DNA of 64,000 bases from Rotaria sordida (Eukaryota > Rotifera > Eurotatoria > Philodinida > Philodinidae): positions 62,001 to 126,000 of the forward strand of contig CAJNOL010000087.1 of the NCBI GenBank assembly GCA_905250125.1, read 5' to 3'. The first letter of the stretch is position 1; each line of letters opens with the position of its first letter. The notes beneath the pieces were generated by a model. It saw only the letters and a list, made by a program, of their open reading frames with translations. It did not search any database and was not told where the DNA came from. Positions 34,707 through 47,215 of this stretch are shown here, piece by piece. The position numbers and the translations under genes are program-made.

Positions 34707-36563
34707 CTATCTTTTCTGTTTTAATGATTGATTCCATAAATCAAATAATTGATTTTCTTGTCTTAAACTCGAATAATCATGATCATCAATTGTTTGATAA
34801 ATATGTTTTAAATTTGTTGTTGATAATGATCTATCCATTTGACTACTATCTGTTGAATTTGACGTATTTTCATGATGATATGGACATATTATTGAATGTG
34901 TATGATATATAGGATAATGTAAATTTGAATTTTTTGAATAATATGAAAGATTTTTTTCATTTGTTTTTTTTAAATTATATTTATTTATAGAAATACATAA
35001 ATAAAAACATATTAATATTAATATAAATGTTATTAAACCACCAATACATGAACCAATTAACATAATAAATAAATTAATATCATAAGAATTATTTTTTTCA
35101 AATTTTATTTCATTTGACATAAGTATAATAAGTTTATCTGTTAAATATACTCGACAATATTTATCACGTGTATATTTATATAATAAAATAAGACATATAT
35201 GATATTGTTTATTTGATTGTATATGATTAGTTAAAAAAATTTCTGTTTGATTTGATAAAAGTTTTGGTGAAAGATAAAATGGTTCCGATATACTTATTTG
35301 TATATATTCAATTAAATTATCATTATCAATAATTGACCATTGAATAAAAAGACCATATTGAAATGATATTTGAACATATGAAATATTAAAATTTTGAATT
35401 TTTGGATTTGTTATTATTGAACATTGAAAATCAGATGAAAGAAATGATATAGAAGAATTATTTTTTAAACATGTCCATGTTGTTGTATTAATTTTTTTAT
35501 TTTGATATAATATTAAATTTTTTAACCATTCTAAATGACAATTACAATCAAGTGGATTATATTGAAGATTTAAATAATTTAATTTTTGAAATAAAAAATT
35601 TTTTTCAATTGTTTTTATTTGATTATAACTTAAATCAAGATATAATAATGATAAAGATGTATTTACTATATCAATTTGTTTTATATAATTATTATTTAAT
35701 GATAATTTTAATAAATTTTTTGGTATATCATTTAAATTTAATTTTAATAAATAATTATAATTTAAATTAATATTTATTATATTATCATTTAATAATGAAA
35801 AATTAAATGATATTAAATAATTTGAACTTAAATTTAAATCTTCTAAATTTTTATTTGTTTGTGAATTAATTAAAAATTCATTTAAATTATTTTTTGTTAA
35901 ATTTAATGTTATTAATTGTGAATTATTGATTAAAATAATTGATGAAATAAAATTTTTAGCTAAATTAAGATGTATATATGATGTTGATAAATAAATTTTA
36001 TTTGATATTTGATTATTTTCTAAATCTAATTGATAAATATTTAATAAATTTGGTATTTGTTTTAATTGACATGAACGTAATGAAAGTATTTCAAGTTTAG
36101 TCATATTAATAAAAATATTTTCAAGATTAATTTGACTTAAATTAAATTTATTTAATTTAATTATACGTAAATTTTTTAATGGATAACGTGTTAAAAATTC
36201 TAATGAATTAATTTTATTATCACCTGTTAAAATTAATTCTTCTAAATAATTTCCTAATAAACGTAATAACTCATTATCAATAAATGATATTGAATTATTC
36301 TCTAAATTAATTCGACGTATTGTTTTTATATTATCAAATGATGAACGTGTTAAATTTTTAATATTATTATTTGTTAATATAAGTTCATCATATGGAAATG
36401 AACGTTTAAATAATGGAATTTCATTAAGAGTTTTTTCGTCGCATTTTATATATGATTCACCATTTGTTAATATTCCACAATGACAACGTGATAAATAATT
36501 ATCGGTTAATGGACAAGATTTTACTTGATTTATAAGAATAAATAAAATAATGAATAAAAACAT
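34707..36563 (-). CDS. leucine-rich repeat single-pass membrane receptor
   Basis: Single exon, 618 aa. The signal peptide is MFLFIILFILINQVKSC, followed by an LRRNT-like cysteine cluster (CPLTDNYLSRCHCG). About ten LRRs follow with typical LxxLxLxxN spacing, for example LEDLNLSSNYL, LLKLSLNNNYI and LLYLDLSYNQI. An LRRCT cap comes next (NPLDCNCHLEWLKN..C). Then an FN3-like region (~390-480), a TM helix at ~500-525 (LFIMLIGSCIGGLITFILI), and a ~90-residue cytoplasmic tail rich in His, Ser and Thr without a kinase or TIR domain. This matches the general plan of neuronal LRR adhesion receptors (LRRN/LRRTM/SLITRK-like) but I cannot name an orthologue. The extracellular half is extremely Asn/Ile/Leu-rich because of the base composition. 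Many N-glycosylation sequons are present. Confidence 0.88.
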   Translation of the reverse strand: MFLFIILFILINQVKSCPLTDNYLSRCHCGILTNGESYIKCDEKTLNEIPLFKRSFPYDELILTNNNIKNLTRSSFDNIKTIRRINLENNSISFIDNELLRLLGNYLEELILTGDNKINSLEFLTRYPLKNLRIIKLNKFNLSQINLENIFINMTKLEILSLRSCQLKQIPNLLNIYQLDLENNQISNKIYLSTSYIHLNLAKNFISSIILINNSQLITLNLTKNNLNEFLINSQTNKNLEDLNLSSNYLISFNFSLLNDNIININLNYNYLLKLNLNDIPKNLLKLSLNNNYIKQIDIVNTSLSLLYLDLSYNQIKTIEKNFLFQKLNYLNLQYNPLDCNCHLEWLKNLILYQNKKINTTTWTCLKNNSSISFLSSDFQCSIITNPKIQNFNISYVQISFQYGLFIQWSIIDNDNLIEYIQISISEPFYLSPKLLSNQTEIFLTNHIQSNKQYHICLILLYKYTRDKYCRVYLTDKLIILMSNEIKFEKNNSYDINLFIMLIGSCIGGLITFILILICFYLCISINKYNLKKTNEKNLSYYSKNSNLHYPIYHTHSIICPYHHENTSNSTDSSQMDRSLSTTNLKHIYQTIDDHDYSSLRQENQLFDLWNQSLKQKR

Positions 36564-38138
36564 CTGAAAGAAAAAATATATATATATATATGTATAGACT
36601 TAATTCGAGACAGTAGACGATTAATATTCTAGAAAAAAAATTCAAGACTATCTAACTATTGACTTATCTCTCTTGAGCTTAGCCATGTGTTCCATAATTT
36701 CTTCGTTTTCAATTGTATGTGAACAAAAGAGAAAGAGAAGCAAATGAAAATGAGAGTCGATTATCTCTGTCAATAGCTGATTGATATTCTTTATACAATT
36801 TTCAACAAATAAGTATCCAAAAATATCAAGACTAACAGTTGAGCAAAACTTTTCTGACTTATTTATGTAATAGAAAAAAAAAATGATGATAAGAATCAAT
36901 GCTCATATAGATATATAATGATCAAAAACAATCATCTATGACGTAAGTGAATAAATAAGCAAGAGATAGGCTACAGGAAACATATATATATATATATATG
37001 CTCATCTTTATCAAATTTCGAGAGCTGTTGATAATATATTAGTGACGTGTATGGCGCATGTCTCATCGCTGTAGGCAGTCTAGTTCATTGACTCTCTTAT
37101 CCCTGCTGTGTTAAGGAAAAAAAAAGACCCTAAAAAATCAATTGTCACTTCATTTCATGATGATAATGACCAAAAAAACATTAGATAGTTTGATAGAATT
37201 GAAATGACAGGAAAAGAAATTATTGTCACTCATCACAAAAAGCAACAATTTTTTTTTCTAGACAGCAATAAACCGGATGATAGACATACACATCCGTACA
37301 TATATGTGTAGAATCTTATTGTGAGCGAATAAGTTCATCAATACATACCCATGTTGCTTGTGTAATCTTACTTGACACTCCGCCTATTTCGACAAGATAC
37401 AAAGAGCAAAAAAAAAGATAGTCAAAAATGTATGGTGATGTAACAAATCGGACACGCATGTAGAATCAACAAAAAAAAAAAAAAAACTGTAAGAATGATA
37501 GAAATCGAGAAGGAGGAAGAACAACAATAACAATAATATTGCGTGACTTACTATGAGAAAGATCATCTATTTGTTTTGTACAATGCATGTATAACGAACA
37601 TTGTCTTTATCTCAAGAGAAAAAGAAAATACAAGAAAAACGACTAATCAAATGAATGTTCATTTTTTTTTCTTCTTGTATTCACTTAATTGAAAAATATT
37701 AGTATACTATAAATTAAATATGTATGTGAATGAACAAACGACGATGATGAGAGAGAGAAAAAAAAAGAAAAGAAAAAGCTTTAAATGAATTAAGAGCTTC
37801 AACCATGTCGATATATACCACTCAACTTAAAACATCGATCACAAAAAACAAAAAAAAAAGAAAAACGATTATCGGCTTCCCGTGTCGGCCATAAAGCACT
37901 GAGAAGAATAAAAGAATCAACACCTGTTTGAATAAGAAAATGTAAAAGGTGCAAAGTGGCTGATGGTCGATGCTCTAATCTTCAAATAATTCTTGTAACG
38001 CAATTCACTCTAATGATAAGTGGTTTCATTTCAATTCCTTTACTGAACAGGTGAAACCATTTGTTTTTCTTTTTTTTTTTTTTGTATTATCAATCTTATT
38101 TTGAAAAGAGTGAATGTACCAAAAGATTTATTGTTACT

Positions 38139-38173
<35 letters not shown>

Positions 38174-40987
38174 AATAGGCGAACCATGAAATGCTCCGTT
38201 ATTGATAAGATGAGAGTGGACATACATATACTCATCATTATACTAATCAAGCATACACATACTCTTAACCTAGGTAACACTCTACAATTGAATTAGAAAT
38301 GTCTTCGATATGGATGAATTGACAGTTATTGTCTATAGAAAAGGATGATGATGATGATGATGATCGATTCATAGTAATTTGTGCAAGTGGCTTTTTTTTC
38401 TTTTCAAATATATACATTGGCATATGGCTGACGTGTAATAGAAAAAAAAAATCAAAATAAATCAATGATCAATGGTAGACAGAATCAACAAATAAACGTA
38501 TTGGTATGTGAATATGTTTGATAGGAATATGAGCTTAAAAGCAAACAATCAACATTATGAGAATGACATAGACATATAAACAGACAGAAGAAAGAAAGAA
38601 AAGAAGATTTTAAAATTTCAACAATATAATAAGGATATTAGCGGTGATGGAAGAAAGGTTAAATGAATTGAACTAAGCTCAAACGTTGACAGTATGTTCA
38701 TAGATTTTGTCAGCTATGTACACATCCTGCTGTCGTGTCAACGGATCAGATCTGATAACAGACAAATATAATATCGTCAACAAGTGAATTTATTCATTCA
38801 CATATTGAAGAGTTGAAATCTGATAGGAGTATAAAAAAAAATAGTTTTATAGATTAACAATCAAAAAAAAACAGGAAAATGTTCTCAAGAAGAATTTATA
38901 TATATTGATTAATTCTCGTTACATAGATTTGATTGCTCTTCATAGAATCAATCATTGATTTAAATCAAACTAGTTTAGTGCCTTAAGGATGATAAAATAA
39001 TTGGTAAAAACTTATTCTACACAGTAAATACTTGATTAGACTTCCAACGGGCAAGATGACATTGAACAAGGCGCAACGATGTATGTCAAATGTAGACGGA
39101 AGAAAAGACAACAGTTAATGTTTGTCAGATTTTATACAATCAGCCCGAATTTATTCGTCGATAAAAAAAAGAAAAAGAAGAATTTGATGAAAACGCACTA
39201 TCGGAGTCCCATGGTTCTCTAGTATTCTAATCGATTAATAATGCGCGAGTTTTTCATGCAAATATGATTAGATGACGATATTACAACTATGACTATTTCT
39301 TGCTTTTGGTTTTTTTTTTTCTATTCTCGCTGCTTATTCCTGTTCAGTTAATCAAGAAAACGAAGAAGAAAATAGAAAGACATCGACATTCTTCTTTTGC
39401 TCTTGTTCCCGTTAGTCTCTTTGGGTATAAGAAAAACATTAACATCATACAAATGCAAGTCGAAATTAACACTCTCACTAGTTTATTCATTTTTTCTCTC
39501 TCTTCTTCATTGTCATATATATCAAGCTTTCTTCTCGATTTCTTTAGGGATCTCATATACTCGCACATAGATATAATCTATGTTTGTCAACTGAAGGCCA
39601 TATTCAGTCACGACTAATCCAACGGTTTCAATTTTGTACCATTCAGTTATAATGATATAGACAAAAAGAAAAAAGAGTAAAAATGTTTGCACGGTTGATT
39701 GAAGTTCAATGATTAAACTCAAACGGACTGTTCATTCATATGATGACTAATAATGAGCATATGACCGTACATATATATATATATATATATCGTATCCAAT
39801 GTGCATATATAAATATATATATATATATAGTCTCTTTGATATGGAAATGTGCGTGCTGGTGTTATCGCATTTCGATGTTTTTAATTGTATAATGTTTTAG
39901 TAATGATTTGAGGCGGTGAGCGTAAACTATGTATATTCATTGATGTTATTAAAAACAAAAAAAAAGTTAATCAACAATTGTTTTCCCATTATATACGATA
40001 AAATGCATTAGACAGCCGTCTGTCCTTTTTATATTCGACTTCTGTCACATCCTTGTCGAGAGTTATCTGTCAGAAACTCATCCACGCTCATCGTTTAACA
40101 ATCATATATCTATACACGCATATAGTTTGACCTTCAAATGAAGAATTGTACTAATCTACGTATCCATTCGACTTGAACCTATTCATTATATTAAATAGAG
40201 AAGTTTGCATGCAATATTTATCATTTTATTAAGAAGAGAACATCTGAACTGTTCAATCATATCGATAAATGTACATATGGAAAGCAACAGATTAATGTCA
40301 AAATAAAATATTGATTTGACAAAAATTAAACTTTCATTAGAACTTTGTATCTCTTTGAAAGACATTCAATTTTTAAAAAAATCAAATACATTTATTTGAT
40401 AGATTTCATCATATTACATAAAATAAATGGATTTAATAATTATATTCTTAAATACGAAATAGTTAATTAGAAAATAATTAATTTCGCATTTCAAGAAAGA
40501 AATCTTCTTATTATAAATATTCAATCAATTAGATCATTGTTACATAAACGATAAATGTCATTATTAGTTAATATTATCCTATTATCCTTCAGAGCTCATC
40601 CAATATTCGCTAATACAATAAAGATAATTACACATATTCTGAGACATATGATGTCATACAGATTAGAAAAGAAGTATTGGTTTGATAAAAAAAAGTTTTT
40701 TTTTTTCTGCCTTATTCTTGAATCAAACATTTATTATTGTAAGTTATTTTATATCAAATGATTGCTTATAGTTCTACTACAGATAATAAATGGCGAGAAG
40801 AACATAGCTATTTATAAATAAGATGATAAATATCGACGACAACAGGCGTATATATGATTCACAAATGTCCGTAATGAAAGAGTAACGGGACTATTTTTTT
40901 TTGTTTTGGTTTTGCCACATCATTGCGTCTGTTATTTCTTTATATATATATATATTACTTTCACATCATGTCTCTTTTGCATTTATC
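36564..40987. other. long intergenic region, no gene seen
   Basis: 4.4 kb of AT-rich sequence with several (TA)n microsatellites (for example 36979-37000, 38142-38170, 39769-39790 and 39816-39829), a (GAT)n tract near 38344 and T/A homopolymers. Open frames at 36648-36899, 38265-38465, 39300-39617 and 39344-39568 are low-complexity. A small dyad tggtttca..tgaaacca lies at ~38023-38055. Promoters of the LRR gene and of the gene at 40988 must be at the two ends. Confidence 0.5.
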
Positions 40988-42706
40988 ATGACGAAAGATA
41001 AAAGAAATCGTTTTCGAAGTAGATTTTCTCATGGAATTTGTAAATGTTTTAATATATTTACATTGTGTTCACGACAATCAACATCATGTATTGGTGCAGA
41101 TCCATCTTATGAGAATACATTTATTATATCAACTCCTGTCATAAAGCAATCAAATATGCATTTATCTCAAAGTCGAATAGATTATAATCATCTTAAATTG
41201 TCTTTCTATCCAACCACTTTTACTTCTATCGATCAAGTATGTTATGTATGTCGAGAATGTTTGGACTGTCTTTAGCCTTACACAAAAAAAAAATTGTCGA
41301 CATTTATCTTGATCCGAGGCCAAGTTTTCTGGCATCTCAGTATATATATATGTATATATATACATTTTCTGTTTCTCTTTTTCGCTTCCACTTTATACAA
41401 CACTATACTTTGTAGCTGTTCATATGCAACAGATGTAAAATGCTGTTTTGTAATCTCTCATCATTATGCACTTCTTCACTTTGTTAAAAGTTACTCTTAG
41501 CATTCGAGTAAAGAAAGAAAATCGTTACTAGGGTTTGTGTACATGAGTGTGTTCAAAATCAAGTCTTTTCTTTTTCTTTCTAATCATATACACTCGCATA
41601 TGATGCACTATACCTGATCATATTTGATGAATGAAATGTAAGCAGTGTGTAGTATGAATGAGAGATATAAACTAAAAGCATATATATATATGATCATTCG
41701 AATCATGTCTATGGTAAGTATTTTAACAAGAAAAATGAAAGAGGAAAAAAGTGATCGAGTAGGTTTGTATTTATATATTTTATAGAAAAAATTGTCTCGT
41801 CATCTGATGCCACAAATCGTATTAGTCGATTCGGATTTTTGTACCGATAACAATAATATGATGCGTCATGTGGTTAATAACGATAATAGAGCAAGTGAAC
41901 ATGAATACAAAGGTAAGACAGAAAAAAAAGAAATACTGCATTGTTATTATTAGATATGTCAAAAAGAAGAACCAGTATCATCTTTTTCATCAATATCATC
42001 ATCGCCCACTTCGGACTGTCATCTATCCTTGACAATTCATCAATGTTACTCCACCAGTACATTACCATCTGTGACTACGACTAATACAGACATGCTCAAT
42101 AAAAGTACAAATAATATTATTGAAAAATCATCATTACCACAAACTCAAACATCATCACGTTTTTCTTATTTAATTCGACCATCAACACCATGTATATTTG
42201 GTCGAGAAAATTATGATGATGAGCAAATGAATGATGATGAATTTTTTTTAACTGCCGGTGGTATTGTTCATTCATGTCCAAATATTTATGAATTATCAAT
42301 TGATAATAATCGAAAATTACAATCATGTGATCAGTTAATGTTTATTGATCAGAGAACAAAATTAAATAATAGTGATAATTTAAATTGTTATGATACAGAA
42401 TTTGATCGTTATTCAATATTACCACGTTTTCATTCAAATTTATCATCAGTATCAACAGATTCAATTGATTCGGAACTGAAATTATATAAAGAAAGACATG
42501 CGATTGGATTTTCTCGTCCATGTCATGATAATATTTCAATTTATTCATCATTTTTACCAACAACATGGAGATCAGACAATTATCTTTTATTAATGCCACT
42601 TATACATCATCAACATTCTTCATTATTTAATTTAATTGGTCATGGAAAACGATCACGTTCATATGATATACCAGTAGGACAAACGTATTCATCTGTTATT
42701 GTATGA
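40988..42706 (+). CDS. uncharacterised intracellular protein, probably alternatively spliced
   Basis: Exon 1 is 40988-41236 (MTKDKRNRFRSRFSHGICKC). Exon 2 is 41786-41912 (KKLSRHLMPQIVLVDSD). The final exon ends at 42706. Joining exon 2 (127 bases) in frame needs the acceptor at 41966, giving 371 aa. Skipping exon 2 and using the acceptor at 41953 also stays in frame, giving 333 aa. The protein is Ser/Asn/Asp-rich, with a basic, Cys-containing N-terminus and a C-terminus ending GQTYSSVIV. The last three residues (Val-Ile-Val with polar residues before) could be a PDZ-binding tail. No domain is recognised. There are no membrane segments. It is confidently a gene because of the long frame and splice sites. 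Confidence 0.7.
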
Positions 42707-44191
42707 ATTATTTGTTTATTTGTTTGTTTTTTCTTTTTATTCCCTGTGATATTTTAAATTTTATGAAATTGTTCTTGATGGAAATAAATCATTTTTCATC
42801 ATTTCTGTTTATTTTCTCATTCGAGCCATATAATTGAATATGACATGACCATGAAGGAAAATTTAGACATTATGTTTACATCATTTATGCTAATTCAATG
42901 ACATTAGCGTAAACCTTATCTATCAGATTGATATTTCTGAACAGTAGAAAAATGTGAAACAGAATATATTTGACCTTTAATTAATCATTTTGATTATATA
43001 TCTAAATTTATCAAATAATAAATATACAAGTATATTGCCATTATTAGAGTTTTTCGTTTTCGTTGATAATTTATAAAAAGTTATAAAGCTTTAAAATCTA
43101 TTCTTTTCGTCTGTATGAATATTGATCAATGATTTCATTTTGTATTACGAATGTATAAAGATCAATCTATAATTATGAGGTTAGATTAAAATCGTTAAAG
43201 AAGAACTCGTCTCTTTCTATATTGTTGTTTTTGATGTGTAGACATATTCTTTGTATAAACTGATGATGGATGTTATCATCAGATTAGCTGGTACAATCTT
43301 AAAAAGTCTATTCTTATATCTTCTATTGCAGTTTGTTGCTTGTTTTTTATGATCTTATTTTGCTTATCGAAAGTTTTATCGATGTGCTGACATATCCTGT
43401 TGAGTTTATATTGCATTGCTACATAATGAAAGAAAACATGGACTTCATCATTACCTCTTCATTAGGTCACCATATGGTACTTGCATGTATTTAGAATTAT
43501 AATATATACATATATGAATAACATAGGCGAATGTTTATCTTCGAAAGTGTTTTCCGAAGATAACATTTATTGGTTTTTTTTTTGTTTAGAATTAATGAGT
43601 TTCAAAAATCAAATTTTATCTCACAAGAAAACCTCTTCACGTGTCAAACCGTGCTTTTCAACCGAGATAATGTTTATTTGATGAGTGTTAGGAAAGTCGA
43701 GAATAGTTAGGTTTTTTCTGGCCTTCGTTCTCGAGATAGATTTTTCAATAAAAAATTCTCTCATGTGTACAAGCAATTTTTGTTCATATATTTATATTTT
43801 CAGAAAGAAATCACTAGAAAAGCTAAAACTTACACAATGAACTAATCTCATTAAGAACTTTGTTCATGCAAATTTTCAAGGCGAAAGTCAATTTTCCACG
43901 TCATCTAAAGGGGACTACAGTATTTTGTTGAAAAATGCAGTAAAATTTCGATAGTTCAAGAATGCAGGTGTGGAAAACCAAACCATATTAGACTTTTCTA
44001 TTACATGCCAGTACTTATTATATAAGCACAGTCGCAGTCAAAAAGCGATTTGATACCTGAAGAGATTTCCTTATCGTAATGTATTTCATTACTTTTGTAT
44101 GGGTATAAAGAAAAAGTGCATTTATTGCTTTAAAGTTTTATTTGAATGTTTTTACATACATTAAAAAGAAAAAAACCATAAGAAAACAAAT
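42707..44191. other. convergent intergenic region, no gene seen
   Basis: Lies between the 3' ends of two convergent genes. AT-rich. The part 43690-44060 has more mixed composition and may be an old repeat, but I could not pair it with anything else in the window. Confidence 0.45.
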
Positions 44192-45682
44192 TTAATCTAT
44201 TTGATATGGTATTACTTTATAAGGATTAAGAATACATTTTGGATCGAACATATTTTTCATTCGTTTCATTAATTCTAATGATTGTTTGCCTTTATTTAAT
44301 TGAAGATATTTTGATTTATGTAAACCAAGACCATGTTCAGCTGATATAGAACCACGTTCTTTAGCAACCCATTCGTATAACCATGGTTCAAGTGCATGTT
44401 TTATTTCATCGGAATAACCATTTTTAACAGTTATATTTAAATGAAGATTTTGATCACCTAAATGTCCAAAACCTGTAACATTTCGAACATTTGAAAATTG
44501 TTTCATGCGTTTTTGTGTTTCTTCAACTAATTTATACATTCGAGATGGTGGTAAAGAAAAATCATATTTAAATACATAACCATCACTAACAAGTGCTTCG
44601 GGTACACGTTCACGTATAGACCATAAATCTTTATATTGTGTAAGATCTTGTGCGAGTGTACCATCTGTAATAAATTCTTTTTCTAATGCTGCATTAGCTA
44701 ATTTTTCTAATGTTGTTTTTGCTTGTTCATCTGTTGAACTCATTGTTTCAACTAATATATAAAATTTATTTGGTTCAATTGGGTTATTTATTTTTTGTAA
44801 ATTTTTTAATGATAAATTATATGTAGATTCATCTAAAAATTCAATTGCTGATAATGTTTCACCACATATTTTTCTTGCTAATCTCATTGTTGAAAGAATA
44901 TTTTCAAATGATGAAGAAGAAAAAAATCCAAGTCCAACACCTGACATTGCTGATGGACATACTAATGCAACACGTGTTATTATACCTAAAATACCTTCAG
45001 AACCAATAAATGGTTGTTTAAGATCAATACCAGTATTATCTTTTCGTAATGATGTTAAACAATCAAGTATACTACCATCAGCTAAGACAATTTCTAAACC
45101 AAGTACAGCTGAACGAAGAGAACCAAAACGAACAACACGTATTCCACCAGCATTTGTTGCAACATTACCACCAATTAAACATGATCCTTTTGCACCTAAA
45201 TCTAATGGCATTGTATGTCCAAGTTGAAGGACATGATTATTTAATGTTTCTAATATACAACCAGCATCAGCAATTAAAACTCCACTATTTTCATCAAAAT
45301 CACCAATAGAATTAAGTGAACGTAATGAAAGTACAATTTCATCAAAAACAGGTACTGATCCTCCAGCAAGACTAGTATTTCCACTTTGTGGACAAACAGC
45401 TAATTGACGTTCATAACAATAACGAAGAATTGCTTGAACTTCATCAACAGTTTTAGGTCGAAGAATAAGTTGTGATTGTCCTTGACATGTTTTTATCCAA
45501 TCTATATTATATGGTAAACAATCATCAGGATTTGTTATTGCACGTCCATCTGGAAGAAGTCTTTCAAAAAAACTTATATCTTTATCAGTTAATGTAGCAT
45601 AATGAGGAGAACGACGTAATTTAGGATGACGTACACGAGTTAAAGGAGAAGTTGAAAGACGACGGACAATTTGAGACCACAT
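44192..45682 (-). CDS. D2HGDH: D-2-hydroxyglutarate dehydrogenase, mitochondrial
   Basis: Single exon, 496 aa, close to the family's usual length. It oxidises D-2-hydroxyglutarate to 2-oxoglutarate with FAD, passing electrons to ETF in mitochondria. The N-terminus MWSQIVRRLSTSPLTRVRHP is basic, Ser/Thr-rich and acid-free, a typical presequence. The PCMH FAD domain (~70-250) has PQSGNTSLAGGSVPVFDEIV, LDLGAKGSCLIGGNVATNAG, SLRKDNTGIDLKQPFIGSEG and LGIIT. The C-terminal domain keeps the substrate and metal site motifs GFGHLGDQNLHLN and SAEHGLG, then DPKCILNPYK. The motif pattern is much closer to D2HGDH than to D-lactate dehydrogenase. Lies 264 bases downstream of the SOUL gene on the same strand. 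Confidence 0.95.
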   Translation of the reverse strand: MWSQIVRRLSTSPLTRVRHPKLRRSPHYATLTDKDISFFERLLPDGRAITNPDDCLPYNIDWIKTCQGQSQLILRPKTVDEVQAILRYCYERQLAVCPQSGNTSLAGGSVPVFDEIVLSLRSLNSIGDFDENSGVLIADAGCILETLNNHVLQLGHTMPLDLGAKGSCLIGGNVATNAGGIRVVRFGSLRSAVLGLEIVLADGSILDCLTSLRKDNTGIDLKQPFIGSEGILGIITRVALVCPSAMSGVGLGFFSSSSFENILSTMRLARKICGETLSAIEFLDESTYNLSLKNLQKINNPIEPNKFYILVETMSSTDEQAKTTLEKLANAALEKEFITDGTLAQDLTQYKDLWSIRERVPEALVSDGYVFKYDFSLPPSRMYKLVEETQKRMKQFSNVRNVTGFGHLGDQNLHLNITVKNGYSDEIKHALEPWLYEWVAKERGSISAEHGLGLHKSKYLQLNKGKQSLELMKRMKNMFDPKCILNPYKVIPYQID

Positions 45683-45946
45683 TATGAATACTATTTAGTA
45701 ACGGATATTTTATTATATTTTATCTTATCTAATCAACTAATCAGCTGATTCGTCTTTTCTATCGACCAACTCAAAGAACACAATTTACCCCTTTCCTCCG
45801 AAAGACAGCGACGTCTGTACAATTATTCTTTGCTTTGTTTTTCTCTATTGAAAAAAAAAAAAATTTCATAATCTCAATAGTTTATTAGATCATTTTTATA
45901 ATATCAAATAAAATACAAAAGATCATATTATGTTTAAAACTTTTAA

Positions 45947-46594
45947 TCAAGCTTGATTGACAAGTGGTATACATAAATCATTAGTACGAAACCAAGGTAA
46001 TGTCCAAGGTGGATTATAACCGCCAACACGAATAGATGCTTGTTCATTAATTAATTGAATATGATCAACTTCAGTTGCTTTTCGAAGTTCTGTTTCTCTT
46101 GCAGTAACTCGTTTACTTGTTAAATTCATATTAAATTTAATACAAGCCAATAGTAATGGATCATTAATAGCAACAAGTTTTACATTAGTATCTATTGGTT
46201 TAGGTAATTGATCGAGTGTTGAAAATTGACTTGCTGGCATAATAAATGCCATACGTCGACGACCAGAGTCAGAATCTAATTGTTGCATAATGACAGGTAT
46301 TGTCATTGGAATTTTTTGTTTTTTTTCATTTTTGCCTGTTATGTATTGAAAAAGTGGTCGAAATCCAATGGATAATTTATCACCAAAATCAGTTGATGCC
46401 TCAACAGTATAATCAACTTGTGCCCATAATTGTGAACGATAACGACGTACTTCATATTTAGAACCTTTACTAACAATATCAAATGGTGGTGTTTCACTAT
46501 TGATTGTACCAAATAATTGTGATAAAGGGTTAGCCAGTGCTAGATGAAAACTAGCTATCGCCAAGAAAGATATAACAACTATCATAGAATGCAT
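45947..46594 (-). CDS. SOUL-family haem-binding protein, secreted
   Basis: Single exon, 215 aa. An N-terminal signal peptide (MIVVISFLAIASFHLALANP) points to secretion or the ER. The SOUL/HEBP domain follows: PPFDIVSKGSKYEVRRYRSQ, then FRPLFQYITGKNEKKQKIPM, TIPVIMQQ, RRRMAFIMP and VGGYNPPWTLPWFRTNDLCI. These match the HEBP2/SOUL order (xWEVxxKGxxYExRRY ... KIxMTxPV ... FxxPxxY) with a C-terminal aromatic/Pro motif. Family members bind haem or other tetrapyrroles; the ligand here is not shown. Signal-bearing SOUL proteins occur in several invertebrates and plants. Tandem with D2HGDH. Confidence 0.9.
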   Translation of the reverse strand: MHSMIVVISFLAIASFHLALANPLSQLFGTINSETPPFDIVSKGSKYEVRRYRSQLWAQVDYTVEASTDFGDKLSIGFRPLFQYITGKNEKKQKIPMTIPVIMQQLDSDSGRRRMAFIMPASQFSTLDQLPKPIDTNVKLVAINDPLLLACIKFNMNLTSKRVTARETELRKATEVDHIQLINEQASIRVGGYNPPWTLPWFRTNDLCIPLVNQA

Positions 46595-47215
46595 ATCTGT
46601 TCTGTTTGTGAATAGAATGATATTCGTCTGTACGTTTGCACGTTGCTTATGTACTCTTTGGTAAATGTTCGAGACAATAACAAAGAAGAGAGAAATAAAA
46701 GAAGGAAAATAAAACGATTATGCAACCCAGTTATATTTAGTACATAGAAGTCTAGTGTTTCAAATAAAGAAGTTTTTTTTAATCTGCGACAAATATTTCA
46801 AAAAAATTTCGAAAGTATTTACTATTATTTCTAATCTCATCCAAAAATTTCTCATCAGATATATTTTTAGTTCATTAATAATTTTTTACAGAATTAAATT
46901 TTCTCAAGAGATAGAGGGTACTAGTCAACAAAGTTTTAAAAATATATATATTCTACAAAGTTATCTCCATTGGCTTTTACGAATGATCCTATCGTTGTAC
47001 AGATAGAACAGAAAAGAAAAACGAATTGTCAGATTAACTTTAAATATAAAAATTCATTGCGCCAATTTTTTTTTAATTATGAAAAAACTATATTCACTTC
47101 AATTTGAATTGGAGTTATACTAATAATACAATTTACATAGTACAATAATATCTTTTTAATTCGTATGTTAATAGATTTTTTTCTTTTTTTAATATTCAAT
47201 TTCATTTTCAGATAA
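46595..47215. promoter_or_regulatory. divergent region between the SOUL and FANCM genes
   Basis: Head-to-head starts are 621 bases apart, so both promoters lie here. A polypyrimidine tract ending in ttcattttcag sits immediately before the FANCM ATG (47216) and looks like a 3' splice site, either of a 5' UTR intron or for spliced-leader trans-splicing. Confidence 0.5.

Noticed and set aside
34724-35770. Plus-strand open frames opposite the LRR gene
   Set aside because: Shadows of a strongly AT-biased coding exon on the minus strand.
39300-39617. Overlapping open frames on both strands
   Set aside because: Driven by simple T-rich and A-rich sequence; no conserved features.
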